Part shown: piece by piece, positions 10,787 to 21,373 of the stretch | How positions within the stretch are numbered: the first letter of the stretch is position 1 | Layout of the letters: each line of letters begins with the position of its first letter | Position numbers and translations under genes: made by a program | The notes under the pieces: model-generated | What the model saw: the letters and a program-made list of their open reading frames with translations, nothing else | Database searches by the model: none | What the model was told of the DNA's origin: nothing | NCBI RefSeq assembly: GCF_016920785.2 | Contig: NW_024609836.1 | Location: 6,194,406-6,258,405 of the forward strand | Reading direction: 5' to 3' | Source: Ixodes scapularis | Taxonomy: Eukaryota; Arthropoda; Arachnida; Ixodida; Ixodidae | DNA length: 64,000 nt

Positions 10787-13700
10787 AGAAATAATGGAAA
10801 CAGCGCGCAAACGACAAGGACGGGAGGAAAAGGAGTAAACAGGACGAGCGCTGAACTGACAACTGAATATTTATTGAAAAGGACCCAACGAAGAAAACAC
10901 CCACAAAAAAACACACTCGCATCAACACGTGTCCATGAAAGTAATCTCCTTCTTATGTAAATACACAGAAGTTTGACTCACGCAGTTCTGTTCCCCCTCC
11001 TTCTTTATTCCATACGCTTCTAAAATTTCCCTGGCTGTTTTATCTGCTCCCCTCCCCATGATTGTGATCTTATTGAAATCAGGATGACATTTGCATGTTC
11101 CGCAGTGCAGGGGCAAATGCCCTCCTGCTGTTGAACTAAGCGACCAGTCATGTTCGCGTGCCCTTTCATTTATGCAACGGCCCGTTTGCCCGATGTAAAC
11201 TCTTCTACAGCTTAACGGGATCCTGTACACCACTCCGATCGCACAATCCACGTACTTCTTTCTGTGGTTTACAGTGCATTGGTTCCCACCCCCCCTCCTC
11301 TCGGCTACTTTAGAACAAAGGTGTGCCAGCTTACGAGGCGCCGAAAACACGACAGGGACATCAAACCTCCCCGCCACCTTTTTCAGGTTGTGGGAAATTC
11401 TGTGCTGATACGGGATAACCTGAGGTCTCTTGCTAGGTCTATCCAGCCGCTGATGAGGTCCCCCCTTAATCTTTCTTAACAGCGTTTCCGCTACCGCCAG
11501 CAAAACAGAAGAAGGGTATCCCCCTGCTGCAAGCCTCACTGTCTGCTGTTCAAAGCTCTCTGCCATGGAATGGGGACAGGACTTATCAAGGGCAGCCTGC
11601 ATACACGAAGACGCTATGCTTCGTTTGACGAGTTTTGAGTGGGCGGAGTCGAAGGGCAGAAGTCCCTTTTTCGTACGAGGATGGTAGGCCCAACATACGT
11701 GACTTCCTGTGAACTGTAGTTTTAAATCTAAATACTGGAGGCAGAACCCATCTTGGAGTTCATGAGTAAACCTCAGTCCCCCAGAGTTTTTTGCAAAAAC
11801 TTCCATCACCTTTTTTACAACCTGATCCTCGAGGACCCCCCCAGACGATTTAGTGAGCACGAGGTAATCGTCCACATATCTGAACACTTTCCTAACGCTG
11901 TTTCCGTCCAAATTTTCTACAATAGCTCGATCGCACATGGCCAAATAAATTTCGCAGAGAATGGGCGCTACACTTGAGCCTATACATATTCCTTCATTCT
12001 TCAAATAGTAACCACCGTCAAACAGGACAAACGTCGATTGTAAATAAAACTCCAACAGTTCCAGAAAGCCATCAACCCCCACCCCACTTGCGTTCTGAAA
12101 TGAAATCACCCCGTTTCTATCGATACACTCACGCACCGAAGCAAAGAGGCGCTCATGGGGTACGGAGTAAAACAAATCCTCGACATCAATGGAAAACGCT
12201 GCTGCATCTGCGCGTACGCCATTGCTAAGATACTCCACAACCGCCTGTGAATTGCGCACTAAAAACGGGTCAAAATGTTCCAGGGCACCTAGGTGTTTCT
12301 GAAGGTACTGGCTTACCAGTTTCTGCCAAGCACCCCTCTCCGTAACAATGGTTCTGAAGGGCAGCCCCAACTTGTGAGTTTTCACAGAAAAGAAAACTTC
12401 CAGGTGCCCTGCCTTGCTTTTCCCAATGCCTTTCTCTAAAGTAGACAACTCGAGACTATTACACAACTTCAGCGCAGCACTCTTGACTTTCTTGGGATCA
12501 AGGGAGGTCAGTTTAAAGTGTTTTTGAATTGCAGCGCTCGACTTGGACGTTAACATGTCCTGTGGGAGCACAACAAACCCCCCCTCTTTGTCCGCCTGAA
12601 GCAAACCAAGCTTGTTTTCTTGGAAAAACGAAACAACATTTTTCAAAGTCCTCCCACCTGGCACTGGCGACGTGTTTCTGGCACAACGTAACAAACAGTC
12701 AACACCCTCCAAAACACATCTTTCCCTTTCTTCAATATCAGCCTTTTCTGATATTCTACGCACGACAGCTAACTGTTCATGCGGTTTCAAACGCGGTTCC
12801 ACACTGTACTTAGGTCCCTTTTCGAGAATTCTGGACACATCCTCGGGAAGCTGAACATCTCCCAAAACCGTCAAGCCGCCCTGGCGTGGGACTGGCGCTC
12901 GGGTCTTCTTTGGCATGCCATGTCTAACTCTTTGCCACACAAATTCTGTCACCTGGTTAACCAGCTGCAGATGCTCTCGATGTTTACGGAGTCCCGATGG
13001 TGAAGCACCATCGCGCAAACACAAAACCTTCAAGTAGTCGTGCAGAAGCCGTACCTGCCTCCAGTTCTCGGACCTCAGAACCCTGAGGACGCGTTTGGCA
13101 TGACCGCTGGAAGGTTGAAGACACCCGAAAATGCCCTCCACCTCAGCTGGCAGCATTCCATTCTTGATGCAGAACGAGAGGTAGCGGGCTCGGCAAGTCG
13201 ACGTAGCGATGAGGTTGACACAAATGCTGATGTGGCTGTGGTCTCCGTTGAAACAAGTAAAAGGGCCCACCGTAGAAGAGATGAACTGAATCAGAGTAGC
13301 GATGTGGGCGAGTTGGTTCATGCTTAGAAATAATGGAAACAGCGCGCAAACGACAAGGACGGGAGGAAAAGGAGTACACAGGACGAGCGCTGAACTGACA
13401 ACTGAATATTTATTGAAAAGGACCCAACGAAGAAAACACCCACAAAAAAACACACTCGCATCAACACGTGTCCATGAAAGTAATCTCCTTCTTATGTAAA
13501 TACACAGAAGTTTGACTCACGCAGTTCTGTTCCCCCTCCTTCTTTATTCCATACGCTTCTAAAATTTCCCTGGCTGTTTTATCTGCTCCCCTCCCCATGA
13601 TTGTGATCTTATTGAAATCAGGATGACATTTGCATGTTCCGCAGTGCAGGGGCAAATGCCCTCCTGCTGTTGAACTAAGCGACCAGTCATGTTCGCGTGC

Positions 13701-15768
13701 CCTTTCATTTATGCAACGGCCCGTTTGCCCGATGTAAACTCTTCCACAGCTTAACGGGATCCTGTACACCACTCCGATCGCACAATCCACGTACTTCTTT
13801 CTGTGGTTTACAGTGCATTGGTTCCCACCCCCCCTCCTTTCGGCTACTTTAGAACAAAGGTGTGCCAGCTTACGAGGCGCCGAAAACACGACAGGGACAT
13901 CAAACCTCCCCGCCACCTTTTTCAGGTTGTGGGAAATTCTGTGCTGATACGGGATAACCTGAGGTCTCTTGCTAGGTCTATCCAGCCGCTGATGAGGTCC
14001 CCCCTTAATCTTTCTTAACAGCGTTTTCGCTACCGCCAGCAAAACAGAAGAAGGGTATCCCCCTGCTGCAAGCCTCACTGTCTGCTGTTCAAAGCTCTCT
14101 GCCATGGAATGGGGACAGGACTTATCAAGGGCAGCCTGCATACACGAAGACGCTATGCTTCGTTTGACGAGCTTTGAGTGGGCGGAGTCGAAGGGCAGAA
14201 GTCCCTTTTTCGTACGAGGATGGTAGGCCCAACATACGTGACTTCCTGTGAACTGTAGTTTTAAATCTAAATACTGGAGGCAGAACCCATCTTGGAGTTC
14301 ATGAGTAAACCTCAGTCCCCCAGAGTTTTTTGCAAAAACTTCCATCACCTTTTTTACAACCTGATCCTCGAGGACCCCCCCAGACGATTTAGTGAGCACG
14401 AGGTAATCGTCCACATATCTGAACACTTTCCTAACGCTGTTTCCGTCCAAATTTTCTACAATAGCTCGATCGAACATGGCCAAATAAATGTCGCAGAGAA
14501 TGGGCGCTACACTTGAGCCTATACATATTCCTTCATTCTGCAAATAGTAACCACCGTCAAACAGGACAAACGTCGATTGTAAATAAAACTCCAACAGTTC
14601 CAGAAAGCCATCAACCCCCACCCCACTTGCGTTCTGAAATGGAATCACCCCGTTTCTATCGATACACTCACGCACTGAAGCAAAGAGGCGCTCATGGGGT
14701 ACGGAATAAAACAAATTCTCGACATCAATGGAAAACGCTGCTGCATCTGCGCGTACGCCATTGCTAAGATACTCCACAACTGCCTGTGAATTGCGCACTA
14801 AAAACGGGTCAAAAAGTTCCAGGGCACCTAGGTGTTTCTGAAGGTACTGGCTTACCAGTTTCTGCCAAGCACCCCTCTCCGTAACAATGGTTCTGAAGGG
14901 CAGCCCCAACTTGTGAGTTTTCACAGAAAAGAAAACTTCCAGGTGCCCTGCCTGGCTTTTCCCAATGCCTTTCTCTAAAGTAGACAACTCGAGACTATTA
15001 CACAACTTCAGCGCAGCACTCTTGACTTTCTTGGGATCAAGGGAGGTCAGTTTAAAGTGTTTTTGAATTGCAGCGCTCGACTTGGACGTTAACATGTCCT
15101 GTGGGAGCAGAACAAACCCCCCCTCCTTGTCCGCCTGAAGCAAACCAAGCTTGTTTTCTTGGAAAAACGAAACAACATTTTTCAAAGTCCTCCCACCTGG
15201 CACTGGCGACGTGTTTCTGGCACAACGTAACAAACAGTCAACACCCTCCAAAACACATCTTTCCCTTTCTTCAATATCAGCCTTTTCTGATATTCTACGC
15301 ACGACAGCTAACTGTTCATGCGGTTTCAAACGCGGTTCCACACTGTACTTAGGTCCCTTTTCGAGAATTCTGGACACATCCTCGGGAAGCTGAACACCTC
15401 CCAAAACCGTCAAGCCGCCCTGGCGTGGGACTGGCGCTCGGGTCTTCTTTGGCATGCCATGTCTAACTCTTTGCCACACAAATTCTGTCACCTGGTTAAC
15501 CAGCTGCAGATGCTCTCGATGTTTACGGAGTCCCGATGGTGAAGCACCATCGCGCAAACACAAAACCTTCAAGTAGTCGTGCAGAAGCCGTACCTGCCTC
15601 CAGTTCTCGGACCTCAGAACCCTGAGGACGCGTTTGGCATGACCGCTGGAAGGTTGAAGACACCCGAAAATGCCCTCCACCTCAGCTGGCAGCATTCCAT
15701 TCTTGATGCAGAACGAGAGGTAGCGGGCTCGGCAAGTCGACGTAGCGATGAGGTTGACACAAATGCTG
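10787..15768 (-). mobile_element. Head-to-tail tandem pair of Penelope-like elements
   Basis: Two copies in the same minus-strand direction share the same right-hand and left-hand sequence. The 3' end motif AGAAATAATGGAAAC is found at 10787 and again at 13326, a period of 2539 bp. The upstream copy (13326-15768) is cut off at its 5' end; the inner copy (10787-13325) is complete. The shared 2442 bp align without net indel and differ at a few sites, about 1%. Tandem arrangement that yields pseudo-LTRs is the usual structure of Penelope-like elements. Target duplication is not clear. Confidence 0.92.
10922..13321 (-). CDS. Penelope-like RT/GIY-YIG polyprotein, inner full-length copy
   Basis: An open frame of 799 codons from the ATG at 13321. 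The frame is open a further 44 codons upstream (to 13453), but that part lies in the 3' end of the neighbouring copy, so I prefer the inner start (MNQLAHIATL). Reverse transcriptase motifs: SIDVEDLFYSVP (about residue 377), EGICIGSSVAPILCE, and the YVDD active site (about 484, FRYVDDYLVL). The C-terminal GIY-YIG nuclease follows (about 700-740): GVVYRIPLSC...VYIGQTGR...ERAREHDW. A CCHH-like cluster (HCGTCKCH) follows the nuclease core. The enzyme would nick target DNA and prime reverse transcription there. There are no stops or frameshifts, so this copy may still be active. Confidence 0.93.
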   Translation of the reverse strand: MNQLAHIATLIQFISSTVGPFTCFNGDHSHISICVNLIATSTCRARYLSFCIKNGMLPAEVEGIFGCLQPSSGHAKRVLRVLRSENWRQVRLLHDYLKVLCLRDGASPSGLRKHREHLQLVNQVTEFVWQRVRHGMPKKTRAPVPRQGGLTVLGDVQLPEDVSRILEKGPKYSVEPRLKPHEQLAVVRRISEKADIEERERCVLEGVDCLLRCARNTSPVPGGRTLKNVVSFFQENKLGLLQADKEGGFVVLPQDMLTSKSSAAIQKHFKLTSLDPKKVKSAALKLCNSLELSTLEKGIGKSKAGHLEVFFSVKTHKLGLPFRTIVTERGAWQKLVSQYLQKHLGALEHFDPFLVRNSQAVVEYLSNGVRADAAAFSIDVEDLFYSVPHERLFASVRECIDRNGVISFQNASGVGVDGFLELLEFYLQSTFVLFDGGYYLKNEGICIGSSVAPILCEIYLAMCDRAIVENLDGNSVRKVFRYVDDYLVLTKSSGGVLEDQVVKKVMEVFAKNSGGLRFTHELQDGFCLQYLDLKLQFTGSHVCWAYHPRTKKGLLPFDSAHSKLVKRSIASSCMQAALDKSCPHSMAESFEQQTVRLAAGGYPSSVLLAVAETLLRKIKGGPHQRLDRPSKRPQVIPYQHRISHNLKKVAGRFDVPVVFSAPRKLAHLCSKVAERRGGGNQCTVNHRKKYVDCAIGVVYRIPLSCRRVYIGQTGRCINERAREHDWSLSSTAGGHLPLHCGTCKCHPDFNKITIMGRGADKTAREILEAYGIKKEGEQNCVSQTSVYLHKKEITFMDTC

Positions 15769-15890
15769 TTTTGTCCCAACATGAACGCCAGATAACCGTC
15801 AAGTTGTGCGGACCACCTGCGGATTACGTTCGGTGCGTCTTCAAGTTCAAACGGCCGCCTGATATTTCGAACTGTCGTCTGCTCTTTCAA
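13461..15890 (-). CDS. Penelope-like RT/GIY-YIG polyprotein, 5'-truncated copy with a foreign N-terminus
   Basis: An open frame of 809 codons. From about codon 42 it matches the inner copy almost residue for residue, with the same RT motifs, YVDD and GIY-YIG nuclease. Its first 41 codons (15768-15890, MKEQTTVRNIRRPFELED...) come from sequence outside the element, because the copy is truncated at 15768. The junction keeps the frame. The missing part is about the first 31 residues of the inner copy, so the RT and nuclease are whole. Whether the ATG at 15890 is used is unknown. Confidence 0.88.
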   Translation of the reverse strand: MKEQTTVRNIRRPFELEDAPNVIRRWSAQLDGYLAFMLGQNSICVNLIATSTCRARYLSFCIKNGMLPAEVEGIFGCLQPSSGHAKRVLRVLRSENWRQVRLLHDYLKVLCLRDGASPSGLRKHREHLQLVNQVTEFVWQRVRHGMPKKTRAPVPRQGGLTVLGGVQLPEDVSRILEKGPKYSVEPRLKPHEQLAVVRRISEKADIEERERCVLEGVDCLLRCARNTSPVPGGRTLKNVVSFFQENKLGLLQADKEGGFVLLPQDMLTSKSSAAIQKHFKLTSLDPKKVKSAALKLCNSLELSTLEKGIGKSQAGHLEVFFSVKTHKLGLPFRTIVTERGAWQKLVSQYLQKHLGALELFDPFLVRNSQAVVEYLSNGVRADAAAFSIDVENLFYSVPHERLFASVRECIDRNGVIPFQNASGVGVDGFLELLEFYLQSTFVLFDGGYYLQNEGICIGSSVAPILCDIYLAMFDRAIVENLDGNSVRKVFRYVDDYLVLTKSSGGVLEDQVVKKVMEVFAKNSGGLRFTHELQDGFCLQYLDLKLQFTGSHVCWAYHPRTKKGLLPFDSAHSKLVKRSIASSCMQAALDKSCPHSMAESFEQQTVRLAAGGYPSSVLLAVAKTLLRKIKGGPHQRLDRPSKRPQVIPYQHRISHNLKKVAGRFDVPVVFSAPRKLAHLCSKVAERRGGGNQCTVNHRKKYVDCAIGVVYRIPLSCGRVYIGQTGRCINERAREHDWSLSSTAGGHLPLHCGTCKCHPDFNKITIMGRGADKTAREILEAYGIKKEGEQNCVSQTSVYLHKKEITFMDTC

Positions 15891-17096
15891 ACGGTTCTGC
15901 TTGTCGTCTGCTCTCGTAGACGACGCCGGCCCGTAGACTAAATGTTGGCCCAGTACTTACGATAAGAAGTAAGTGCAGGCCTCAAAAGACCTAAATTTGA
16001 AGGTTGGTAAGCAGGCTCAATGTAAACAGTAGATACAAGATGTTGATCATTGTTACCAGTGACCATCACCAACTTGTTATCCCTAATTCACTTGGTCCGA
16101 TTCTGCTTGCGATTTTCAATATCGACGTCGACCATCTCAGCCACGGTTCACACTTTTGCAGGCCGAGCGGCGTCGCGACTGAAAATTGCGAGCGAAATCG
16201 CATCATGCGAATCGGGCTTTAGCGTGCATACCGCGGCGTCCATGCGGAATGAATCGCCACATGTCACATCATTCACGCGATGTTTTGTGGTGTAAGGAGC
16301 CTCGGTAATTTCGCTGACGCCGCTCAAGTAGTCGGACATCGCCAGGAAGACGTGGAATCAACAATTCGAACGTAAAAAAGGGCAGGGGTACTCGCATCGA
16401 CACCGACAACATTGCATTCCAATGGTTTGTTTATGGGCGTTAGCGAGCTTCTTGACCACACACCCATCGCGCATGCGCGGCGCCGGTAGCGTCCGCTAGA
16501 AGCGCTCCGGTTTGTTTGTAAACATGAGTTGGTGTATAGAGACGTCACAAACCTCCCAATTCTCAAATTCAAGAGGTTTGGTAAAAACCTCTTTGAGGCT
16601 TCAATTTACGAAGTTTGCAACTTTCTTATTCCACTAAGGTTTCAATTGCAAGTTCGAAGTCCTTGAGATGTCTGAAAGTTTGAGTTGAACAGCCTTGAAT
16701 TTCTTTACGATTCTAGTTATAGAAATTATTTGGATTCTAATGGAAGTCTGAGTTTCACAGTTTTATATTCACATATTTTTATATGCAGTTCTATTTTGAA
16801 ATAGTTTGGTGCTTTCCTATCACTCATATCACACAACAGCATTTTCACTCATTTTGACGTTGAGAAATAAGAAAAGTCAAATAGTATTAAAGAGCTGGAG
16901 AGCCATTTCTGCTCTGTACGTATAAGCAAATTGCCTATGCCTTGCCCTTTTTACGAGTGTCTGCTTTGGGCCTCGGCTTGGACCATCTCCCTTTTTTTAT
17001 CTTAAAGTCTCCTTTATTTCTTGAGGATTGGGGATTCTGAAACCTTACTTCTCTTTTTTATCTACAACAATTCTATCGTGGGCAGCCCCAGTTCAG

Positions 17097-17342
17097 TCGC
17101 AGCACTGGACAGGCGTCTACTTCTGATCAAGCCTCCCCACTGCTTCACAAGGCTGCCAAAGTCGCTGAGAACTCGTGTCAACTGGAAGGCGTCCGAGTGG
17201 AGGCACTGGCTCCTCTTCTACTGCCTCCCCTGCGCACAGGGGATCCTCCCGTTGCGGTACTGGAGCCACCTTGCCAAGCTTGTTGAGGCCATCCACCTAC
17301 TCCTGAGGAAGGAGCTGACTCCGTCTTCTATCGACCAAGCTG
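17097..17342 (+). CDS. CACTA transposase exon 3
   Basis: Eighty-two codons beginning VAALDRRLLLIKPPHCFTRL and containing the strong family motif WKASEWRHWLLFYCLP and ILPLRYWSHLAKLVEAIHLLL. The acceptor is the last of three nearby AGs; it alone keeps the phase with exon 2. The donor is GTGAGAGC at 17343. Confidence 0.8.
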
Positions 17343-18114
17343 GTGAGAGCATGTAATTCGGCATTGGAGGGTCAATAGTTTATAGGCGTCCGTGTTTTCA
17401 GTATGTACTGATAAACCACAAAAAGTAACTCCTGAAACGGTTTTCTAGAAATCGGTAACAACCGAAAACCTTGAATTCAATTCTTGCCTTGAATAAGAAA
17501 AACCCCAGTGTAATGTCAAGGAGCCTTCATCAACAGCTTTATTTGTTATGACCCCAAACACTGCGGGGTTTCTGCTTTTTTCAGAAATTCCTTCTATGTG
17601 TGCTATTTACCAAAGACTGCTCTTATAGCAATACATTTTCTGGAAACGCCTGCAATATGCGTCTTTTCTTGTGACTTGAGCCCCATTAAACTTTTATTTC
17701 TGCTGGACCTCTAAATAGATTTCAAGCGCAATAAGCACAAAAAGAAATTTGAGAACAAAACTAGCCTTTTTTGTGTGCATACTGCTCTATGTGTGCAGAA
17801 CGGTAGAAATTCAAGTTTACAACAGTCAGAACCGCAAATGGCGAAATGGACTTCCGATCTTTAAGGATGTTGCGAAACATATGGTGCGATGTACCATGGC
17901 TGCCTTAGTATGTACGGCCAATAGTGACTATAGCAAAATCCAAGCATGTGGGCCTAATCCAGTTTCTCTCTTCAGTCGGCCGGTGTTCGAGACTGCAACT
18001 TATAGATAGAATTGCAGCAGATCAGTTCACAGAGTTTGCAGTAGCAGTCGTGAGGGTACAGTAGTGTAAACGGCAAGTGTGAAATTGAGCAGCAGTTGTC
18101 TTAAAGGGCCACTC

Positions 18115-19332
18115 AAGCAGTATTTATGCGCCTGATTTTTTTGTGTCCCATGCCTTTTTAGTGCTTCAGGAGATTTGGGGGACCACGACAACACCACAAA
18201 ATAATAGTGAATCATATTTTAATTTGACAAGGTGTGGAACAGTGTGATGTACGGTGGTGCTGCATGGTGCGAAACGCGTAGCAGATGACGTTTACGGCCC
18301 GGGCTTTCTGATTGGTCAGATTCATGAAACATTTTGTCTTTTAACACGTAATAATTACTTACTGACGTTACTTCTTGCAAGCATTGGGAGCAGTAAACTA
18401 AGAAATAGAGTTTGAAAACAGTGGAAACTACTAGAAGTACACCGATTTGATGCGGCCCCCTGAGAAGCGGCTCCACGGTCCTCATTGGAGTGTCCTGATA
18501 CTCCATGGAGAGTTCTTTTTCTTGGATGACCTTGTAATTTTAATTTGCTCCTAACCTCGAAATGATGAAAATTTTGTAAACAAATAATTGTTTCTTCATT
18601 CTACTACGTTGTTTGAGATAAGCCTCGCTGCAAGTTTCAGACCAGTCAAAAAATCGTTGGAGCGGCTCAGTAAAGGGGCTCTAAAGAGGTTTTTCAAGCC
18701 TCGTGTTTTTTGTTATAAAATGTAGTAGTTGCAATTCATATTCAGTTTTATTATCTAAAGTTACTCTATGTTTGAGATGATAAAACCACATGTTAAGCTT
18801 GTGGCTACGGAAAATACCCGGAAACTAGGTATGGTTTTCCTAGTTTTCTGTGGCAGTGATACGTGCGCTCGTCTGCTTCTCGGAACATTTGCAAGTGACG
18901 CTTCTGGAACACGCTTTCCTTCTCATGTCTCTGGTTCCGTTACATATTTCTTATCTGTGGAATGCGGTTACGTTTTGTTATAATTATACTCCAACAATAA
19001 GAGAATGTGCAGCTTAAAAAAAGAAAAACAGCTTGTGTGCAGTTCAATCTGCATGCATGCCTTGCTCGGATGAATTCTCCAGAAGCCGTCACTCGCAAGT
19101 GGCGGGCAAGTGTCTTTGTTGTTCGGTTTTGTTTGGATGCATCGGCTGCAAGCTAGTGTTCTGCGAAAATTTGCAGAAAAGGGGCATACAGCAAACTTTT
19201 GATCACATATGTTTATAGGGAAATAGGTCATGCACAGTTCCGATATTGTTTAATTCTTAGGATGCTTGCTCACATAGAATTAATTAGCTGTCCCCATGGA
19301 TGCATGATCTAAAAAGTCTCGTTAGTGTCCCT
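18115..19332. mobile_element. TTAA-flanked MITE in CACTA intron 3
   Basis: A 1218-bp segment between TTAA (18111-18114) and TTAA (19333-19336). Its ends are short inverted repeats, AGGGCCACT and AGTGTCCCT (one mismatch). TTAA targets are used by piggyBac and Kolobok transposons. No transposase is encoded. Short ends make this call moderate. Confidence 0.55.
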
Positions 19333-19336
19333 TTAA

Positions 19337-20189
19337 AGGGGTAGGGAAACGAAATTTCAGCGCTCATTTTCTAGATTTAATGTGTTGCATGCTGCACCTA
19401 ACCTCAAAAACACCAGTCTTCCGTCGAAAAGCACAAGAAAACTAATTTTAAAGCTAAATAAACAATCTTCAGTGTGCACCTGGTGGATGCATGCAGAGCC
19501 TATTTGGGAGGTAGTCTAGCAATGTTGTGGAATCTGCTACGTAGTCGTGACGTAGCAGATTCCTTCGGAGCAGCTCCGCTCTTTGGCATTTCAATGTTTT
19601 CCTTCTTAGCTTTCCTCCTGACCTCACAAATCGCGCATTGTACCAAACGGTCCAAGACGGAAAGGAAGGACTCCCCTCTTTTTCGGACCCTCGTTCGTGC
19701 AACCGGAAACAGCCATTCTCCCCCTAGAAGATTAGCCTGTCGCTCAAAACTCGCACAAAGTTGTTTTTCCCACCCCGTTCAGCAACAAGCTGACAGTGTT
19801 GTGGAAGCTACGTGCTCCTTGGGCCAGCCACACGCTCCTCATTCCACGAACACTTCAAACGGCTCGGTTGTATCGCGCTGACGCTATTGACACCACCACA
19901 ACGCTGACAACGCCACCAAGGGCAAAGCTCATAATCACGCCAGCCTTGCTACGTCACGAACGCGGGGAATTTTTTCGTTCTGTTTTTGTTTGCGCCGGAT
20001 ATCCCATGACGCATCGCGCTCTCTGTTCCCTTCTCTTCGAGCGCTTGCTCGAGTGCACCGTTTGGAACAAAAAATAGAGCCAATCGTTCAAAATACAAAC
20101 GTGCGGTTATCATTTACGGTTATTATCCGTCATGCTTGACTTATTTTCGAACGAAATCTCAATATTTCAATTTTTGTTTCCGTACCCCT
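19337..20189. mobile_element. Second TTAA-flanked MITE, sharing the TTAA of its neighbour
   Basis: An 853-bp segment between the shared TTAA at 19333-19336 and another at 20190-20193. Ends: AGGGGTAGGGAAACGAAATT at the left, and the complement of AGGGGTACGGAAACAAAAAT at the right, about 20 bp with three mismatches. It has no coding sequence that I recognise. It abuts the first MITE with one TTAA between them. Confidence 0.72.
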
Positions 20190-20603
20190 TTAAAATCCAT
20201 GTATATATTCTTGTCTTCATTTCCATAACTGAAGTAAATCAAATTTAGGTTTCTAATGGCTTATTCCTTTAATGTGATGTAACATCATACGATTTAAGCT
20301 CCAGTATATTTTATTTGATGAAGTTACACATGTCATATGTAAAAGCACCATTCTTCTCTGACAACCCAATGTTGTAAGAGCTATTTTGAGCACCATATGA
20401 GTTCTACATTAGTCACGCTTAATTTTTTTGAGGTGACAAGTATTGTATATGCTATGCTAGTCTCGATGAATGTGAATGTTATCAGTATATCTAAATTGGT
20501 TGTTTGGGAGCACATTCTTTTATGCATGAATGCTGCTGTTTGCTGCAGAGCAAGAATAATGCGAGGCCGCTATTGACTATTGCTTATTGCTTTTCGTTTC
20601 AAG

Positions 20604-21373
20604 AGACCCTCCTGTTGGCCTTCGTAGCCAGCACCAGGATCCTCTACAAAGACCTGGCGATGACCTTCAACGTCCACCAGCTCCTCCACCTTGCAGAGGC
20701 GGCGCGGCAGATGGGACCACTCTGGGGCCACTCTGCATTTGTTTTCGAGAGTGGAAATGGGCATTCGGTCAAACTGGTAACTGGGGCAAATGCAGTGCCA
20801 AGCCAGATTGTGGAGAGAGTGGTGATGAACAGCACCTAGAGTGCCTTCTGACCTCGCCACTCTTGTTAGACAGCTGTAAAGAGACGTGCAACAGGATGCT
20901 GGGGTACCCTAAGCTCCTGAACGTTATGTCTGTTGGTGAAGTTGGTCTGCTTGGCTGCCCGCACAAGCTCGTCCTCTCTGAGCAGCTCAAGTCAGCCCTT
21001 TCGGAGTATGTTGATGAGTGTCCTGACCTTGCTGCAGAGTACACGAGGTTTGTCTACAAAGGACAAATCTTTCGCAGCATTTCGTCATGTGTCTGTACCA
21101 CTGACTCCTCAGTGGTACAGACACATGACCGGGAGTATTTCGTAACCCAGAAGATCCTGTGTTTAAGGTCACAAGTGCTCCTTGTTTGTGACGAAATTGT
21201 CACAACAGCAAGCAGTGTCCTTCCCAAGCATATTAAGGAGTGCTTCATTTCCATGGCCGGGACCAGACATGTTGTCAAGCCGCATGCAATCAAGGCGTCT
21301 TGCCTTTTCTTTCAATTTCAGTCCCGCTATCTCCTACGTTTGTGACTTGGCGAACAGTGTTGAGCGTGACTAG
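20604..21373 (+). CDS. CACTA transposase exon 4 (with two frame changes)
   Basis: The acceptor is TTTCGTTTCAAG ending at 20603; phase 1 is kept and gives ETLLLAFVASTRILYKDLAM, then the family motif NVHQLLHLAEAARQMGPLW. The first frame stops at 20839. The next frame reads EQHLECLLTSPLLLDSC to AGTRHVVKPHAIKASCLFFQFQ and runs to 21345, and the last block YVCDLANSVERD is back in the first frame, stopping at 21373. A perfect hairpin at 21084-21129 inserts residues that have no place in the family. Confidence 0.75.
21084..21129. repeat. Perfect 21-bp inverted repeat with 4-nt loop inside CACTA exon 4
   Basis: Arms 21084-21104 and 21109-21129 are perfectly complementary (left arm starts GTCATGTGTCTG) around CTCC. 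It lies within coding sequence just after the conserved FVYKGQIFRS block, and the reading frame runs through it. Confidence 0.95.

Larger units (their letters stand above)
8413..17096 (+). other. CACTA intron 2, 8.7 kb, enlarged by a Penelope pair
   Basis: Bounded by GTAAGTTT and by a pyrimidine-rich tract ending TTCAG at 17096. The Penelope-like tandem (10787-15768) makes up 5.0 kb of it. In 8413-10786 and 15769-17096 I recognise no gene or element. The stretch is moderately AT-rich with short open frames only. Confidence 0.7.
6861..21373 (+). pseudogene. CACTA/EnSpm-type transposase gene, four exons, interrupted in its introns by other elements
   Basis: Exons at 6861-8073, 8155-8412, 17097-17342 and 20604-21373 join with every intron in phase 1 and give about 830 codons. 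The order is an acidic N-terminus, a CxxC...CxxC zinc site (HYYCRACND, CPTCEK), a VSTDGSLVFTSSG...VWPIQ block, a GCPWCHIKGDY block, an ASEWRHWLLFY block (the region called DUF4218 in plant relatives), and a C-terminus ending YVCDLANSVERD. These are blocks of the CACTA (EnSpm, TNP-D/Tnp2-like) transposase family. The last exon changes frame twice, near 20830 and near 21320, so this copy probably makes no full protein unless these are read errors. I could not find CACTA terminal repeats. A domesticated host gene is possible but the frameshifts argue against it. Confidence 0.85.
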
